DNA from: Candidatus Binataceae bacterium
GTDB lineage: Bacteria; Desulfobacterota; Binatia; Binatales; Binataceae
Length of the DNA: 32,591 nucleotides
Assembly: GCA_035500095.1 (NCBI GenBank)
Contig: DATJXN010000131.1
Location: 1-32,591, forward strand
Reading direction: 5' to 3'
The first letter of the stretch is position 1; every line of letters starts with the position of its first letter. A model generated the notes under the pieces. It saw nothing but the letters and a program-made list of their open reading frames with translations. It did not search any database and was not told the origin of the DNA. A program made the position numbers and the translations under genes. Of this stretch, positions 16,134 through 24,815 are shown piece after piece.

Positions 16134-17858
16134 ATGACCTCGGCACGACAGGCGGAGTTCCTGAGCCTTCCATTCAAGGCCAAACTCGAATTTCTCTACG
16201 GGCTGCCCGCGCGCCAGAAGCGCGACCTCATCCTGTCGGCGCCCGAGGCGGAGCGGCTGGTGCAATCGTTCTCGCCCGAGACGCTCTTCTACACGGTCAA
16301 GGAAATCGGCTCCACCGATTCGGGCGATTTGCTGAGCCTGGCCGTGCCCGAGCAGATCCAGGGGCTGTTCGACCTCGATTGCTGGACTCGCGACCGCCCC
16401 AACCTCGATCGGATGCGCGAGTGGATCGAGGCGCTCACCGAAGGCGGGCGCAAGCGGATGGCCGAGGGCCTGATGGGGCTCGACATGGAGATGATGGCGC
16501 TCCTGTTGCGCCAGTATTTCCGCGTCCATCGGCTCGACGATCCGTTGACCGCGGCCGACGTGCCGTCCGACCGTTTCGTGCAGTTCGACGAGCACTACAT
16601 CATCGAGTTCCAGCGCCACGATGCGATCCTGCAGCCGCTGGTCGATTTTCTCGAGGAGGTGTTCGAGCGCGACTACACTTACTTTACCGCGCTGATGGAG
16701 GAGATCTACTGGAGCGTCGAGGCGGAGCTCGAAGAGGAGGCCTACCAGTTCCGCCGCGCGCGGCTGAACGATCGCGGTTTTCCCGATTTCTTCGAGGCGC
16801 AGGACGTCTTTGCCTACATCAATCCGCACGACTTCCTTAAAATCCGCGCGGCCTACGGCGCGCCGACGCGCGCCGACCTTTTGCGCGACGACGAACTGGT
16901 GCCGCACGGGATGGCGCCGGTGCCGGCCGACACCGACCTTTCGCTGTTCAACACGGCGCTGACGGCCGGGTTCGCGGGGCAGGGCCAGCGCCAGTTGCGC
17001 AGTGAGATGGCCTTGGTTACCAACCAGGTGCTGGTGGCCAGCGCGGTCGATTTTGGCGACGTGGAAGCGGTCCGCGTTGCGGTCGAGATGACTCATCACT
17101 ATCTCAACCTTGGGCTCGAGTATCTGGCCGCCGGCGACCTCGACAACGCGATCGAACATCTGCGCGATACTCATCTCAAGCTGCTGTTCCGGCTGGGCGT
17201 GAGCCTTACGATCGATCTGCGCAAACGCGTCGAGCAGATCGTCGCGGCGCTGGGCCTGGACGCTGTGCGCGGGCGCGACATCGCCTACCTCGATTCGCCC
17301 TACCGCGAGGCGCTGGGCGGTTTCCTCGAGCGCCGGCCGCGCTTCTTCGCCGGCCTCGAGGGCAAGGGCTCGGTTGCGATGCGCGATTTCACGGCGATGC
17401 GCGATCTGCACCTGGCGCACGCGGCGCTCGACGAGATCGAGGCGATGCGCGATCTGTTCGGAGAGCTGTTGGCGATCAATATCGCGGCGCCCGCCTTCCG
17501 CGCCGAGACTGCCGGGCGCGAGATCCGGCTCAGCCAAATCCTGATCACCGCCTTCGCGCGTGCCGCGCTCGAGCGCAAACCCGAACGGCGGCTCACGCCC
17601 TCGCCAATCGAGACGAGCCGGCTCGGCGAACTTTACATGGCAATAATGACGGGCGGCGGACGGCCGGCAAAGCTTGCCGAAGGCTTTCGCCGGATAGTCG
17701 ACGCGGCACTGGCGGCGCGCACGGACGAGGCTGCGCGCGCGCGTTCGGCCCGCTTCGTCGCCTCATGCCTGAGCGTGCTTGAAGAGGACCTCGCCGAACT
17801 CGACCCGCGCGCGATCGATCCGCGTTTTTTGCGGAGCCTGCTGATTCGCCGGGGATGA
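16134..17858 (+). CDS. DUF6178 family protein
   Basis: A 574-residue cytoplasmic protein with no signal peptide or membrane segment. The opening (FLSLPFKAKLEFLYGL, PEAERLVQSFSPETLFYTVK, LLSLAVPEQIQGLFDLDCW) matches a family I know as DUF6178, annotated mostly in Geobacter-like and other deltaproteobacterial genomes. It is predicted nearly all-helical, with several acidic helices (FLEEVFERDYTYFTALMEE) and conserved aromatic-acidic patches but no nucleotide-binding or metal motif that I can recognise. No function is established. There is no clear ribosome site before the ATG. It converges with the nuclease-PDZ gene over 40 bp. Family name recalled from memory, moderately sure. Confidence 0.7.
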   Translation: MTSARQAEFLSLPFKAKLEFLYGLPARQKRDLILSAPEAERLVQSFSPETLFYTVKEIGSTDSGDLLSLAVPEQIQGLFDLDCWTRDRPNLDRMREWIEALTEGGRKRMAEGLMGLDMEMMALLLRQYFRVHRLDDPLTAADVPSDRFVQFDEHYIIEFQRHDAILQPLVDFLEEVFERDYTYFTALMEEIYWSVEAELEEEAYQFRRARLNDRGFPDFFEAQDVFAYINPHDFLKIRAAYGAPTRADLLRDDELVPHGMAPVPADTDLSLFNTALTAGFAGQGQRQLRSEMALVTNQVLVASAVDFGDVEAVRVAVEMTHHYLNLGLEYLAAGDLDNAIEHLRDTHLKLLFRLGVSLTIDLRKRVEQIVAALGLDAVRGRDIAYLDSPYREALGGFLERRPRFFAGLEGKGSVAMRDFTAMRDLHLAHAALDEIEAMRDLFGELLAINIAAPAFRAETAGREIRLSQILITAFARAALERKPERRLTPSPIETSRLGELYMAIMTGGGRPAKLAEGFRRIVDAALAARTDEAARARSARFVASCLSVLEEDLAELDPRAIDPRFLRSLLIRRG

Positions 17859-17898
17859 TCCGGCGCCGACCCTCCGGCGCGGCGCAACGAACAAACGC

Positions 17899-18741
17899 TT
17901 AGTGTGCGCCGTGCTCGGGGCCCTGGCGTTCGGCCGTGATGACGCGGGACTGCTGTCCGCGCATCACGCTGAAGCTCACGTAGGGATCCCTGAATCCGAC
18001 CAGCGCCATCACGAAGTCCGAGGTTGTGCGCACGGGATGCTTGTCCACCGCGGTGACGATATCGCCGCACATCAGCCCCGCGCGCGCGGCCGGTCCCGAG
18101 ACGTCCGCCACCAGAACGCCGCTTTGCGGCGGCACCGCGAACTGCCTCGCGATCGCGGGGCTCAGTTCCTGGACGACGATATCCTCGGCTTTGATGGTAG
18201 CCGGCAGGTCCTTGCCCGCGCGCACGTCATGCGGCGCGGCGACAGTTTGAAAGAGTCCGCTGTTCACGAAGATCGGCGCTCCCATCCCCATCGCCAAGGC
18301 GATCGCATCGCTCGGTCGGCTGTCCATGCGCCCGCCCGCGCGGTCGAGATAGATGTCTGCGTAGTAGATTTGATTGTGAACGCTGGTTATCACGACGCGA
18401 TCGACGCGATGGCCCGTCTGTTCGATCAGGCCGCGCAGCAGATCATGAGTCAGCGGGCGATCGGGCTTGATTCCGTGCATCTCGAGCATGATCGTGCGCG
18501 CTTCCTCGTCACCAATCAGTATCTGCAGCGAGCGGCGATGCGCGGAATCCTCAAGCACGACGTAATGCGCGCCGCTGTCGTTGTCCAGCCCAACGTTAGC
18601 CACTTCGACCCGCACCTGGCCGGCCGAAATACCTTCGTCATCGCCATGCCGCGAGCATGCGGGCAACGACGTCAGCATCGCGGCGAGCGCGACGGCCGCG
18701 ATCGACGCTCCGTGGCGATGCCACATGCGCCCCAAGCACAT
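17899..18741 (-). CDS. Lipoprotein with bifunctional nuclease (BFN/DUF151) and PDZ domains
   Basis: A 280-residue protein from the ATG at 18741. Residues 1-29 form a lipoprotein signal with lipobox LPAC, lipidated at C29. Residues about 46-165 match the BFN domain (VVLEDSAHRRSLQILIGDEEA, DRPLTHDLL, SRPSDAIALA, APIFVN). Residues about 190-272 match a PDZ domain (SGVLVADVSGPAARAGLMCGDIVTAVD). A longer frame reaches 18909 but would bury the signal and run into rlmE; an ATG at 18726 is another option. A TAACGT box (18749-18754) lies 7 bp before 18741, fitting a leaderless start. BFN proteins are usually small and soluble, so a surface-anchored, PDZ-tethered form is unusual. Activity is unproven. 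Confidence 0.8.
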   Translation of the reverse strand: MCLGRMWHRHGASIAAVALAAMLTSLPACSRHGDDEGISAGQVRVEVANVGLDNDSGAHYVVLEDSAHRRSLQILIGDEEARTIMLEMHGIKPDRPLTHDLLRGLIEQTGHRVDRVVITSVHNQIYYADIYLDRAGGRMDSRPSDAIALAMGMGAPIFVNSGLFQTVAAPHDVRAGKDLPATIKAEDIVVQELSPAIARQFAVPPQSGVLVADVSGPAARAGLMCGDIVTAVDKHPVRTTSDFVMALVGFRDPYVSFSVMRGQQSRVITAERQGPEHGAH

Positions 18742-18799
18742 GCGCCATACGTTAGCCCGCTTCACGGTACTATCCAACCCGGGTGAGTCGATGCCGGCC

Positions 18800-19417
18800 T
18801 CACGCCCGGCGCACGGCTGCGGGCGAGTTACGAAACCCCCGCGCCACCAGGTAAAGCTCCGAAGAACCGGGGCGGCTCGCGCGCGTGCGCGTCCGCTCGA
18901 CCTGCGCAAAGACGCGCGCGAAAGCCTCGACGACCTTGCCCAGATCCGCGCCCATAAAGACTTTGACGATCATCGCGCCGCCGGGACGCAGCAGCGTCCG
19001 CGCGCATTCGAGCGCCGCATGCGCAAGCTCGAGCATCTGCGCCTGGTCGCGCTCGGCGACGCCGCTGAGCTTGGGCGCCAGATCGCTGGTGACGAGGTCG
19101 GCAGGCGCCCCTAAGGCCTTGGCGACCGCCGCGAGGCTCGCCGGATCGCGGATGTCGCCGACCAGCGTTACCACGTGGGGCGCGCCCGCCGGGCACGCGG
19201 CCAAGTCGATTCCCACCACCCTCCCCCGCGGCCCGACGGCCGCGGCCAGCATGCTCAGCCATCCGCCTGGCGCGCATCCGAGATCCACCACGCGCGCACC
19301 GGGGCGCACGAGGCGAAAGCGTGCGAGCAGTTCCTCGATCTTGAACGCCGCACGCGACGGCAGTCCGCGATCGCGCGCTTTGCGATAGAAGGTGTCGTGC
19401 GGTTCGTACTTCGCCAT
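18800..19417 (-). CDS. rlmE: 23S rRNA (uridine 2'-O) methyltransferase, RlmE/FtsJ family
   Basis: A 205-residue SAM methyltransferase that 2'-O-methylates U2552 (E. coli numbering) in the 23S rRNA A-loop. The catalytic tetrad is visible as K26 (SRAAFK), D112 (SDLAPKLSG), K152 (IVKVF) and E187 (SSELYLVARGF), and motif I is VVDLGCAPGGW. I chose the ATG at 19417 (MAKYEPHDTFYRKAR), where family similarity begins; the frame extends 83 codons further to 19666 but that part is unrelated and overlaps the uvrD start. It is 58 bp upstream of the nuclease-PDZ gene on the same strand. Confidence 0.93.
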   Translation of the reverse strand: MAKYEPHDTFYRKARDRGLPSRAAFKIEELLARFRLVRPGARVVDLGCAPGGWLSMLAAAVGPRGRVVGIDLAACPAGAPHVVTLVGDIRDPASLAAVAKALGAPADLVTSDLAPKLSGVAERDQAQMLELAHAALECARTLLRPGGAMIVKVFMGADLGKVVEAFARVFAQVERTRTRASRPGSSELYLVARGFRNSPAAVRRA

Positions 19418-19553
19418 CCGGTGCCAGCTTAGCAGAGATGGCGCCGGGCCGTTGCGAAAGCGCGGCCGCGTCCGACGCGCGGCATTTCGCGGGTGGGTTA
19501 CGCTGGCGACGTCAGGATGCGCGGAAAATCGCGCAGCGCCCCATCGAATGATG

Positions 19554-19559
19554 TAAAAT
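19554..19559 (+). promoter_or_regulatory. -10-like box just before uvrD
   Basis: TAAAAT ends 12 bp before the ATG at 19572, with no ribosome site between, which would give an mRNA with a leader of only a few bases. No -35 match is seen. Confidence 0.3.
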
Positions 19560-19571
19560 GATTGCGAACCG

Positions 19572-21749
19572 ATGCTTAACCTTGACGATCTCAATCCCGC
19601 CCAGCGCGAGGCCGTGCTGGCGACCGACGGGCCTATTCTCATCCTGGCCGGCGCAGGCTCGGGCAAAACCCGCGTCCTGACCTATCGCATCGCCCACCTG
19701 CTCGGCGAACGCGAGGCCGCTCCCGAGCGGATGCTGGCCGTGACCTTCACCAACAAGGCCGCAGGCGAGATGCGCGAGCGGATCGCGACGCTGGTGGGCG
19801 GGACTTCGCGCTGGCCCTGGGTCAGCACGTTTCATTCGGCCTGCGCGCGCATCCTTCGCCAGGAGGCCGGGGCGCTCGGCTTTCGGCCCAACTTTTCGAT
19901 CCTCGACGAGAGTGACGCGATGTCCGCGCTGCGCCGCGTAATCGAAGAGGCGGCGCTCGCCGGATCGCCCAGTCCCGAGATGGCGCGGGCGCGAATCGAG
20001 CAGCTGAAAAACGACGCCGTCAGCCCCGCCGCCTTTGCCGCAAGCGCCGGCGGCGACGGCCGCGAGGCGGTCCTGGCCACGATTTATCGCCTTTACCGCG
20101 AGCGCCTGCGCGCGATGAACGCGATGGACTTCAGCGACCTGCTGCTCAACGTGCATGAAATCTTCGAACGCGACCCGGGCGTGCTGCTGCGCTGGCAGTC
20201 GCGCGCGGAGTGTTTGCTGGTCGACGAATACCAGGATACCAACCGCGTGCAGTACCTGCTGGTGCGCGCGCTCGCCGCGCGCACTTCGAACCTGTGCGTG
20301 GTCGGCGACGAAGATCAGTCGATCTATCGATGGCGCGGCGCGGACATCCGCAACATCCTGGATTTCGAGCGCGACTTTCCCCAGGCGCGCATCTTCAAGC
20401 TCGAACAGAACTACCGCTCGACCAAGACCATCCTGGCCGCCGCTGACACGGTCATCCGCAACAATCGCGAGCGCAAGGAAAAACGCTTGTGGACCGAGAA
20501 CGCCGCAGGCGAGCCGGTCACCTATTTCACCGGCATCACTGAGCGCGACGAAGCCGACTTCATCGCGCGCGAGATCGGGCGACTCACCGCCGAGGGGGGT
20601 GCCGAACCGGCCGAGATCGTGGTGTTCTACCGGGTCAACGCGCAGGCGCGCGTGCTGGAAGAGGCGCTGGTGCGCCGGCGCATTCCCTACTATGTCGTCG
20701 GCGGACTCCGCTTCTATGAGCATCGCGAGGTCAAGGACCTGCTCGCCTACCTCCGCGTGCTGGCGAATCCGGCCGATGCGGTAAGCGTCGAGCGGATGGT
20801 GGGCGCGCCGACGCGCGGCGTGGGCGCCAGGACGCTCGAGGTTGCGGCGCAAATCGCCGCCGAAGAGCGCGTCACGGCGTTCGAGGCGCTCGGGCGCCTC
20901 GAGACCAATTCGCGGGTGGCGCTGCGCTCAGCCAAGCAGGCGGGCGAACTCTACGCGTGGATGCGCGACCTCGCCGATCGCGTGCCGGCGACGAAGGTGC
21001 GCGCAATCCTTGACGAAGTGATCGAGCGGGCGGGCTTCCTCGCCTATCTCGACGCGATGCCCGACGGCGCCGCGCGCCGCCAGAACGTGGCCGAGATGTT
21101 ATCGGCGGCCGATGCCTTCGACGCCGAAGGAGAAAACGGCGGGCTCGCCGATTTCCTCGAGCGCGTCGCCCTGGTCAGCGACGCGGATCAGGTCGCGAGC
21201 CGCGGCGGGCGCGCGGCGCTGATGACTCTCCATACTTCCAAGGGCCTCGAGTACCCGGTGGTGTTCATCGCGGGGATGGAAGAAGGGCTGTTTCCGCATT
21301 TTCGCTCGGGCGACGACGGACGCGAAATCGAGGAGGAGCGCCGGCTGTGCTACGTGGGGATGACGCGGGCGCGGCGGCTGCTGTATCTCACCAACACGCT
21401 GACGCGCGAGCTCTATGGCCAGCGCAACGAATCGCGGCCCTCGCGCTTTCTCGGCGAGATCGACCCGGCGCTGATCAATCGCGTCGCGCCGCAGAAGCCG
21501 GGCTCGCCGCTCAGGCCCCCGAGCCGCGGCACCTACGTTGACTACAGCACGAGCCAGATCTCCGAAGACGGCGACGCCGGCGACGAGATGGGGGTCGGCG
21601 CATGCGTCGTGCATCAGACCTTCGGCCGCGGCGTGGTGCGCCGGCGCGAAGGGCGCGGCGAAGGCGCCAAGGCGTGGGTGCATTTCGAGCGCGGCGGGGT
21701 GAAACTGCTGGTGCTGAAATTCGCCAACCTGAGGCCCGTTGCCGAGTGA
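19572..21749 (+). CDS. uvrD: ATP-dependent DNA helicase UvrD/PcrA
   Basis: A 725-residue superfamily 1A 3'-5' helicase for nucleotide-excision and mismatch repair and for clearing replication forks. Motifs in order: Q-motif LNPAQREAV, Walker A GAGSGKT (27-33), Ia VTFTNKAAGEMRERI, Walker B LLVDEYQDTN, III GDEDQSIYRWRGA, IV LEQNYRST, V TLHTSKGLEYPVVFI and VI ERRLCYVGMTRAR. The C-terminus has the PcrA-type tail (GVGACVVHQTFGRGVVRRREG) that binds RNA polymerase in relatives. Length is normal and all motifs are intact. A candidate terminator follows the stop. Confidence 0.96.
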   Translation: MLNLDDLNPAQREAVLATDGPILILAGAGSGKTRVLTYRIAHLLGEREAAPERMLAVTFTNKAAGEMRERIATLVGGTSRWPWVSTFHSACARILRQEAGALGFRPNFSILDESDAMSALRRVIEEAALAGSPSPEMARARIEQLKNDAVSPAAFAASAGGDGREAVLATIYRLYRERLRAMNAMDFSDLLLNVHEIFERDPGVLLRWQSRAECLLVDEYQDTNRVQYLLVRALAARTSNLCVVGDEDQSIYRWRGADIRNILDFERDFPQARIFKLEQNYRSTKTILAAADTVIRNNRERKEKRLWTENAAGEPVTYFTGITERDEADFIAREIGRLTAEGGAEPAEIVVFYRVNAQARVLEEALVRRRIPYYVVGGLRFYEHREVKDLLAYLRVLANPADAVSVERMVGAPTRGVGARTLEVAAQIAAEERVTAFEALGRLETNSRVALRSAKQAGELYAWMRDLADRVPATKVRAILDEVIERAGFLAYLDAMPDGAARRQNVAEMLSAADAFDAEGENGGLADFLERVALVSDADQVASRGGRAALMTLHTSKGLEYPVVFIAGMEEGLFPHFRSGDDGREIEEERRLCYVGMTRARRLLYLTNTLTRELYGQRNESRPSRFLGEIDPALINRVAPQKPGSPLRPPSRGTYVDYSTSQISEDGDAGDEMGVGACVVHQTFGRGVVRRREGRGEGAKAWVHFERGGVKLLVLKFANLRPVAE

Positions 21750-21771
21750 TAGGCATTTCCCTATGATTTTT
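21749..21771 (+). terminator. Weak intrinsic terminator after uvrD
   Basis: ATAGG (21749-21753) and CCTAT (21760-21764) form a 5-bp stem with a 6-nt loop, followed two bases later by five Ts (21767-21771). The stem is short, so efficiency is uncertain. Confidence 0.35.
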
Positions 21772-21824
21772 GCGTGTCCAGGGATGAGGCGACGGGGTGC
21801 GCCGCAGGGGGGCGAGGCGTAGCA

Positions 21825-23432
21825 ATGTACCGCAGGAGAGCGTGGTTGAGCTCGCGGATTGGCGCCGGATGTGTCGCGGCGCTGCTCTTGGCGGTGGTGG
21901 CGATCTGTGCGGCACCCCGTCTCGCGCATAGCTGGAGCGAAAACGATTTCGAGAACCGTCCACTGGTCGGTTATCCGGTTCCCGGCGCGCGCAACGATAT
22001 TGTCGGTTCGCTGCAAACCTACACGATTCGCCAGGGCGACACCCTGCTCGACGTTGCGCGCTGGTACGGCCTTAGCCCAACCGAGGTTTCCAACGCCAAC
22101 CATCACATGGATTGGTGGTCGCCGCCGGTCGGCAAACTGGTCGTCATCCCCACCGAGCACATCCTGCCTAATGCGCCGCGCTCCGGCATCGTGATGAACA
22201 TCCCGGAGATGCGCCTTTACTACTATTACCCGACGGCGGCGGCCGCCGGCCGGCATAAAAACGGCAAGGCGCGGTTCACGCATACCGCCTATGCCGAACC
22301 GCGCCACCCCAAGGCTCGGCCGGGCAAAGCCAAGCCGCATGCGGCGGGCGGCGTGCATCCGACGGTCATCTACACTTTCCCGGTGGGACTCGGACGCTAC
22401 GATTGGCGCACTCCGACCGGCATCTGGACGATTCGCGACAAAACTCACAATCCGACCTGGGTCGTGCCCGATGACATCTATCAAGAGCATCTCGAGCGCG
22501 ACGGCGAGGCCGAGCACATGATCGAGGGCGGAGACCCCGACAATCCGCTCGGCCACTACCGGCTGGCGCTGACGCTGCCGATGTACGCGCTGCACGGAAC
22601 CAACGTGCCGTGGGGCGTCGGGATGGAAGTCAGCCACGGATGCGTGCGGCTATATCCCGAGGATATCGAGCGCCTCTACAACCGCACGAGCGTCGGCACC
22701 CCGGGGCGTTTCGTTTATCAGCCGATCAAGTACGGATGGCGCAACGGATGGCTCTACGTCGAGGTCCATGAAGATCTCTACGGCGTTTATCCTGGACTGT
22801 GGCGCTACGCGCTCAACCTGGCGCAGAGCCAGGGACTGCTTCCCCATATAGAAACCGTGAAGCTCGAGAAGGCGGTCGAGGAGAAAACCGGCGTACCCAC
22901 CTACATCATGCCGGGACCCGATCCGGCGGAAGCGCTGCCCCCAACCACCGATACCGCGAGCACTACGCCGCTGCCTGCGCCGGGCAGCGCCGCCTCCGCA
23001 CCCGACGCGGACAACAGCGCCGGTGGCGGCAGTGCGGCAAGCGCCGGTGGCGCAAGCACGAGCGGCAGCACCAACGCCAGCACGGATACCGAGGCGGACA
23101 CGGACACTGACAGCGAGGGCGACAGCACCACGGCCAAGGCCGCACCGGTGATCCCGGCAGCCCCGGCAATACCGGCAGCGCCGCGGATAAACGAGATCAG
23201 GACCGCGCCGATGCCCGCAGCGGCCGACGCTGAAAGCGACGACAGCGAGGGCGATACGAACGCTTCGGGCGCAACCGACGAAGGTGAGGCGCCCAAGACC
23301 GCGGCGAGCGCACCCGCCGCGGCCCTGGGCGGCGCTGCCAGCACCGGCAACAGCGGGGGCTCCAACGCGCCGAGCAATGGAGATGATTCGCAGTGGCGCC
23401 GTCTGCCGGCGGGCGCACTGCCGCTCGAATAG
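21825..23432 (+). CDS. L,D-transpeptidase (YkuD) with LysM domain and long low-complexity tail
   Basis: A 535-residue exported enzyme expected to make 3-3 peptidoglycan crosslinks or to attach proteins to the wall. Residues 1-36: signal peptide (GCVAALLLAVVAICAA). About 63-110: LysM repeat (YTIRQGDTLLDVARWYGLS). The YkuD domain spans about 120-300, with H257 and the catalytic S270-H-G-C273-V-R. Between its strands MRLYYYYP and TVIYTFPVGLG there is an added basic stretch of about 40 residues rich in Lys, His, Arg and Pro. Residues about 365-535 are a disordered Ala/Ser/Gly/Thr/Asp/Glu tail. The ATG at 21825 gives a proper signal; a GTG at 21774 in frame is less likely. Confidence 0.9.
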   Translation: MYRRRAWLSSRIGAGCVAALLLAVVAICAAPRLAHSWSENDFENRPLVGYPVPGARNDIVGSLQTYTIRQGDTLLDVARWYGLSPTEVSNANHHMDWWSPPVGKLVVIPTEHILPNAPRSGIVMNIPEMRLYYYYPTAAAAGRHKNGKARFTHTAYAEPRHPKARPGKAKPHAAGGVHPTVIYTFPVGLGRYDWRTPTGIWTIRDKTHNPTWVVPDDIYQEHLERDGEAEHMIEGGDPDNPLGHYRLALTLPMYALHGTNVPWGVGMEVSHGCVRLYPEDIERLYNRTSVGTPGRFVYQPIKYGWRNGWLYVEVHEDLYGVYPGLWRYALNLAQSQGLLPHIETVKLEKAVEEKTGVPTYIMPGPDPAEALPPTTDTASTTPLPAPGSAASAPDADNSAGGGSAASAGGASTSGSTNASTDTEADTDTDSEGDSTTAKAAPVIPAAPAIPAAPRINEIRTAPMPAAADAESDDSEGDTNASGATDEGEAPKTAASAPAAALGGAASTGNSGGSNAPSNGDDSQWRRLPAGALPLE

Positions 23433-23496
23433 TCAGTCGCGGTTCGCGAGCTTCCCGATCGTGCTCGTGGCGAATTGACGCTTTCGCCGCACCACC

Positions 23497-23526
23497 TTGC
23501 CGCGCTTCGAAGCGATCCTCTATACT
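23497..23526 (+). promoter_or_regulatory. Promoter candidate for the ArnB-like aminotransferase
   Basis: TTGCCG (23497-23502), an 18-bp spacer, then TATACT (23521-23526), which matches sigma-70 boxes at four and five of six positions. The ATG follows 14 bp later with no ribosome site, suggesting a very short leader. Confidence 0.45.
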
Positions 23527-23540
23527 CCGCACGAACCGCG

Positions 23541-24722
23541 ATGCGACAAGTCCCTTTTCATCGCCCCTCGATCGGCCCCGCTGAGGAGCGCGAGGTGCTC
23601 GACAGCCTGCGCTCGGGATGGATCACCACCGGCCCCAAAGCCAAGCGCTTCGAGAAAGAGTTCGCCGCTTACGTCGGCGCGCGCCACGCGCTGGCGGTCG
23701 CGCATTGCACGGGCGCGCTGCATCTGGCGCTGTTCGCGCTCGGCGTCGGACCGGGCGACGAGGTCATCACCACGCCGTTCACGTTCACGGCCACGGCCGA
23801 GGTGATCGGTTACCTTGGCGCGAGACCGGTATTCGTCGATGTCGATCCCGGCACCTTCAACCTGAACCCGGCGCGGGTCGAGGAAGCCCTCGAAAACGGA
23901 CAGAATCGGCGCGTGCGCGCGATCTTGCCGGTGCACTTTGCCGGCCACGCCTGCAACATGGACCGTCTGCTCTCGATCGCCCGCAGCCACAACCTCAAGA
24001 TCGTCGAGGACGCGGCGCACGCGGTCGGCTCGGCGCGCCATCTCGAGGGCCGCGGCATGACGCGGATCGGGACGATCGGCGACCTGTCCTGCTTCAGCTT
24101 TTACGCGACCAAGAACATCACCAGCGCCGAGGGCGGGATGGTGACGACCGAGGACGACGCGCTGGCCGAGCGGATCGCGGTCGCAAGCCTGCACGGGATG
24201 AATCGCGACGCCTGGAAGCGCTACGATCGCAGCGGTTCGTGGTTTTACGAGATCCACGACGTCGGCTTCAAGTACAACCTCTCCGACGTCCACGCCGCGA
24301 TCGGCGTGGCGCAACTCGCGCGCGCCGACGAATTCATGCGCCGGCGCACGGCGATCGCGCGCGCCTACAACGACGCGCTGCGCGCGGAGCCTGCGCTCCA
24401 GGTCCCGTACGAGGAGCCTGGCATCGAGCACGCCTGGCATCTCTACGTTCTGCGCATGCGTCCCGAGCAGCTTCGGATCGGGCGCGCGCAGATGGTCGAG
24501 CTTCTGCGCGAACGCGGCGTCGGAACCTCGGTGCACTGCATTCCGCTCAACACGATGCACTTCTATCAGCAACGCTACGGCTACCGCACCGGCGATTTCC
24601 CGGTTGCCGAGGACGTGTACAGCCGATGCCTGTCGCTGCCGATCTATCCCGCGATGAGCGACGACGACGTGGCCTACGTGATCGAGAACGTGCTCGCGCT
24701 GGTGCGCGAAAACCGCCGCTGA
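23541..24722 (+). CDS. DegT/DnrJ/EryC1/StrS aminotransferase, ArnB-like
   Basis: A 393-residue PLP-dependent sugar aminotransferase. The internal aldimine lysine is K191 in FYATKNITSAEGGM and the pyridine-nitrogen partner is D157 in EDAAHAVGS. SGWITTGPK near the N-terminus, GFKYNLSDVHAA and the ending SLPIYPAMSDDDV closely resemble ArnB, which makes UDP-4-amino-4-deoxy-L-arabinose, although other DegT sugar transaminases (PseC, WbpE types) are not ruled out. The start at 23541 (MRQVPFHRP) fits family N-termini; earlier in-frame codons precede the promoter box. The following gene, 93 bp on, is a UDP-glucuronate decarboxylase-like SDR, which could supply a 4-keto-pentose. Confidence 0.85.
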   Translation: MRQVPFHRPSIGPAEEREVLDSLRSGWITTGPKAKRFEKEFAAYVGARHALAVAHCTGALHLALFALGVGPGDEVITTPFTFTATAEVIGYLGARPVFVDVDPGTFNLNPARVEEALENGQNRRVRAILPVHFAGHACNMDRLLSIARSHNLKIVEDAAHAVGSARHLEGRGMTRIGTIGDLSCFSFYATKNITSAEGGMVTTEDDALAERIAVASLHGMNRDAWKRYDRSGSWFYEIHDVGFKYNLSDVHAAIGVAQLARADEFMRRRTAIARAYNDALRAEPALQVPYEEPGIEHAWHLYVLRMRPEQLRIGRAQMVELLRERGVGTSVHCIPLNTMHFYQQRYGYRTGDFPVAEDVYSRCLSLPIYPAMSDDDVAYVIENVLALVRENRR

Positions 24723-24772
24723 CGCCGCGCGCCGCCGCGGCGGGCAGCCTTCCGCGCACGCGGCCAATCCTT

Positions 24773-24778
24773 TAGAAT
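24773..24778 (+). promoter_or_regulatory. -10-like box upstream of the UXS-like gene
   Basis: TAGAAT lies 37 bp before the GTG start, followed by a strong GGGAGG ribosome site (24802-24807). The -35 region is poor (TTCCGC at 24750-24755). Confidence 0.25.
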
Positions 24779-24815
24779 TCTGGGCTGCGGGAGTTTCCTG
24801 CGGGAGGGGCGCGAC

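Noticed and set aside
15786..17537. A 583-codon minus-strand frame opposite the DUF6178-like gene
   Set aside because: Low-complexity Arg/Gln/Leu composition, no family similarity; the plus-strand protein has a coherent family pattern.
18800..19666. Longer rlmE frame starting at 19666
   Set aside because: The first 83 codons have no family similarity and overlap the start of uvrD; MAKYEPHD at 19417 is the usual start region.
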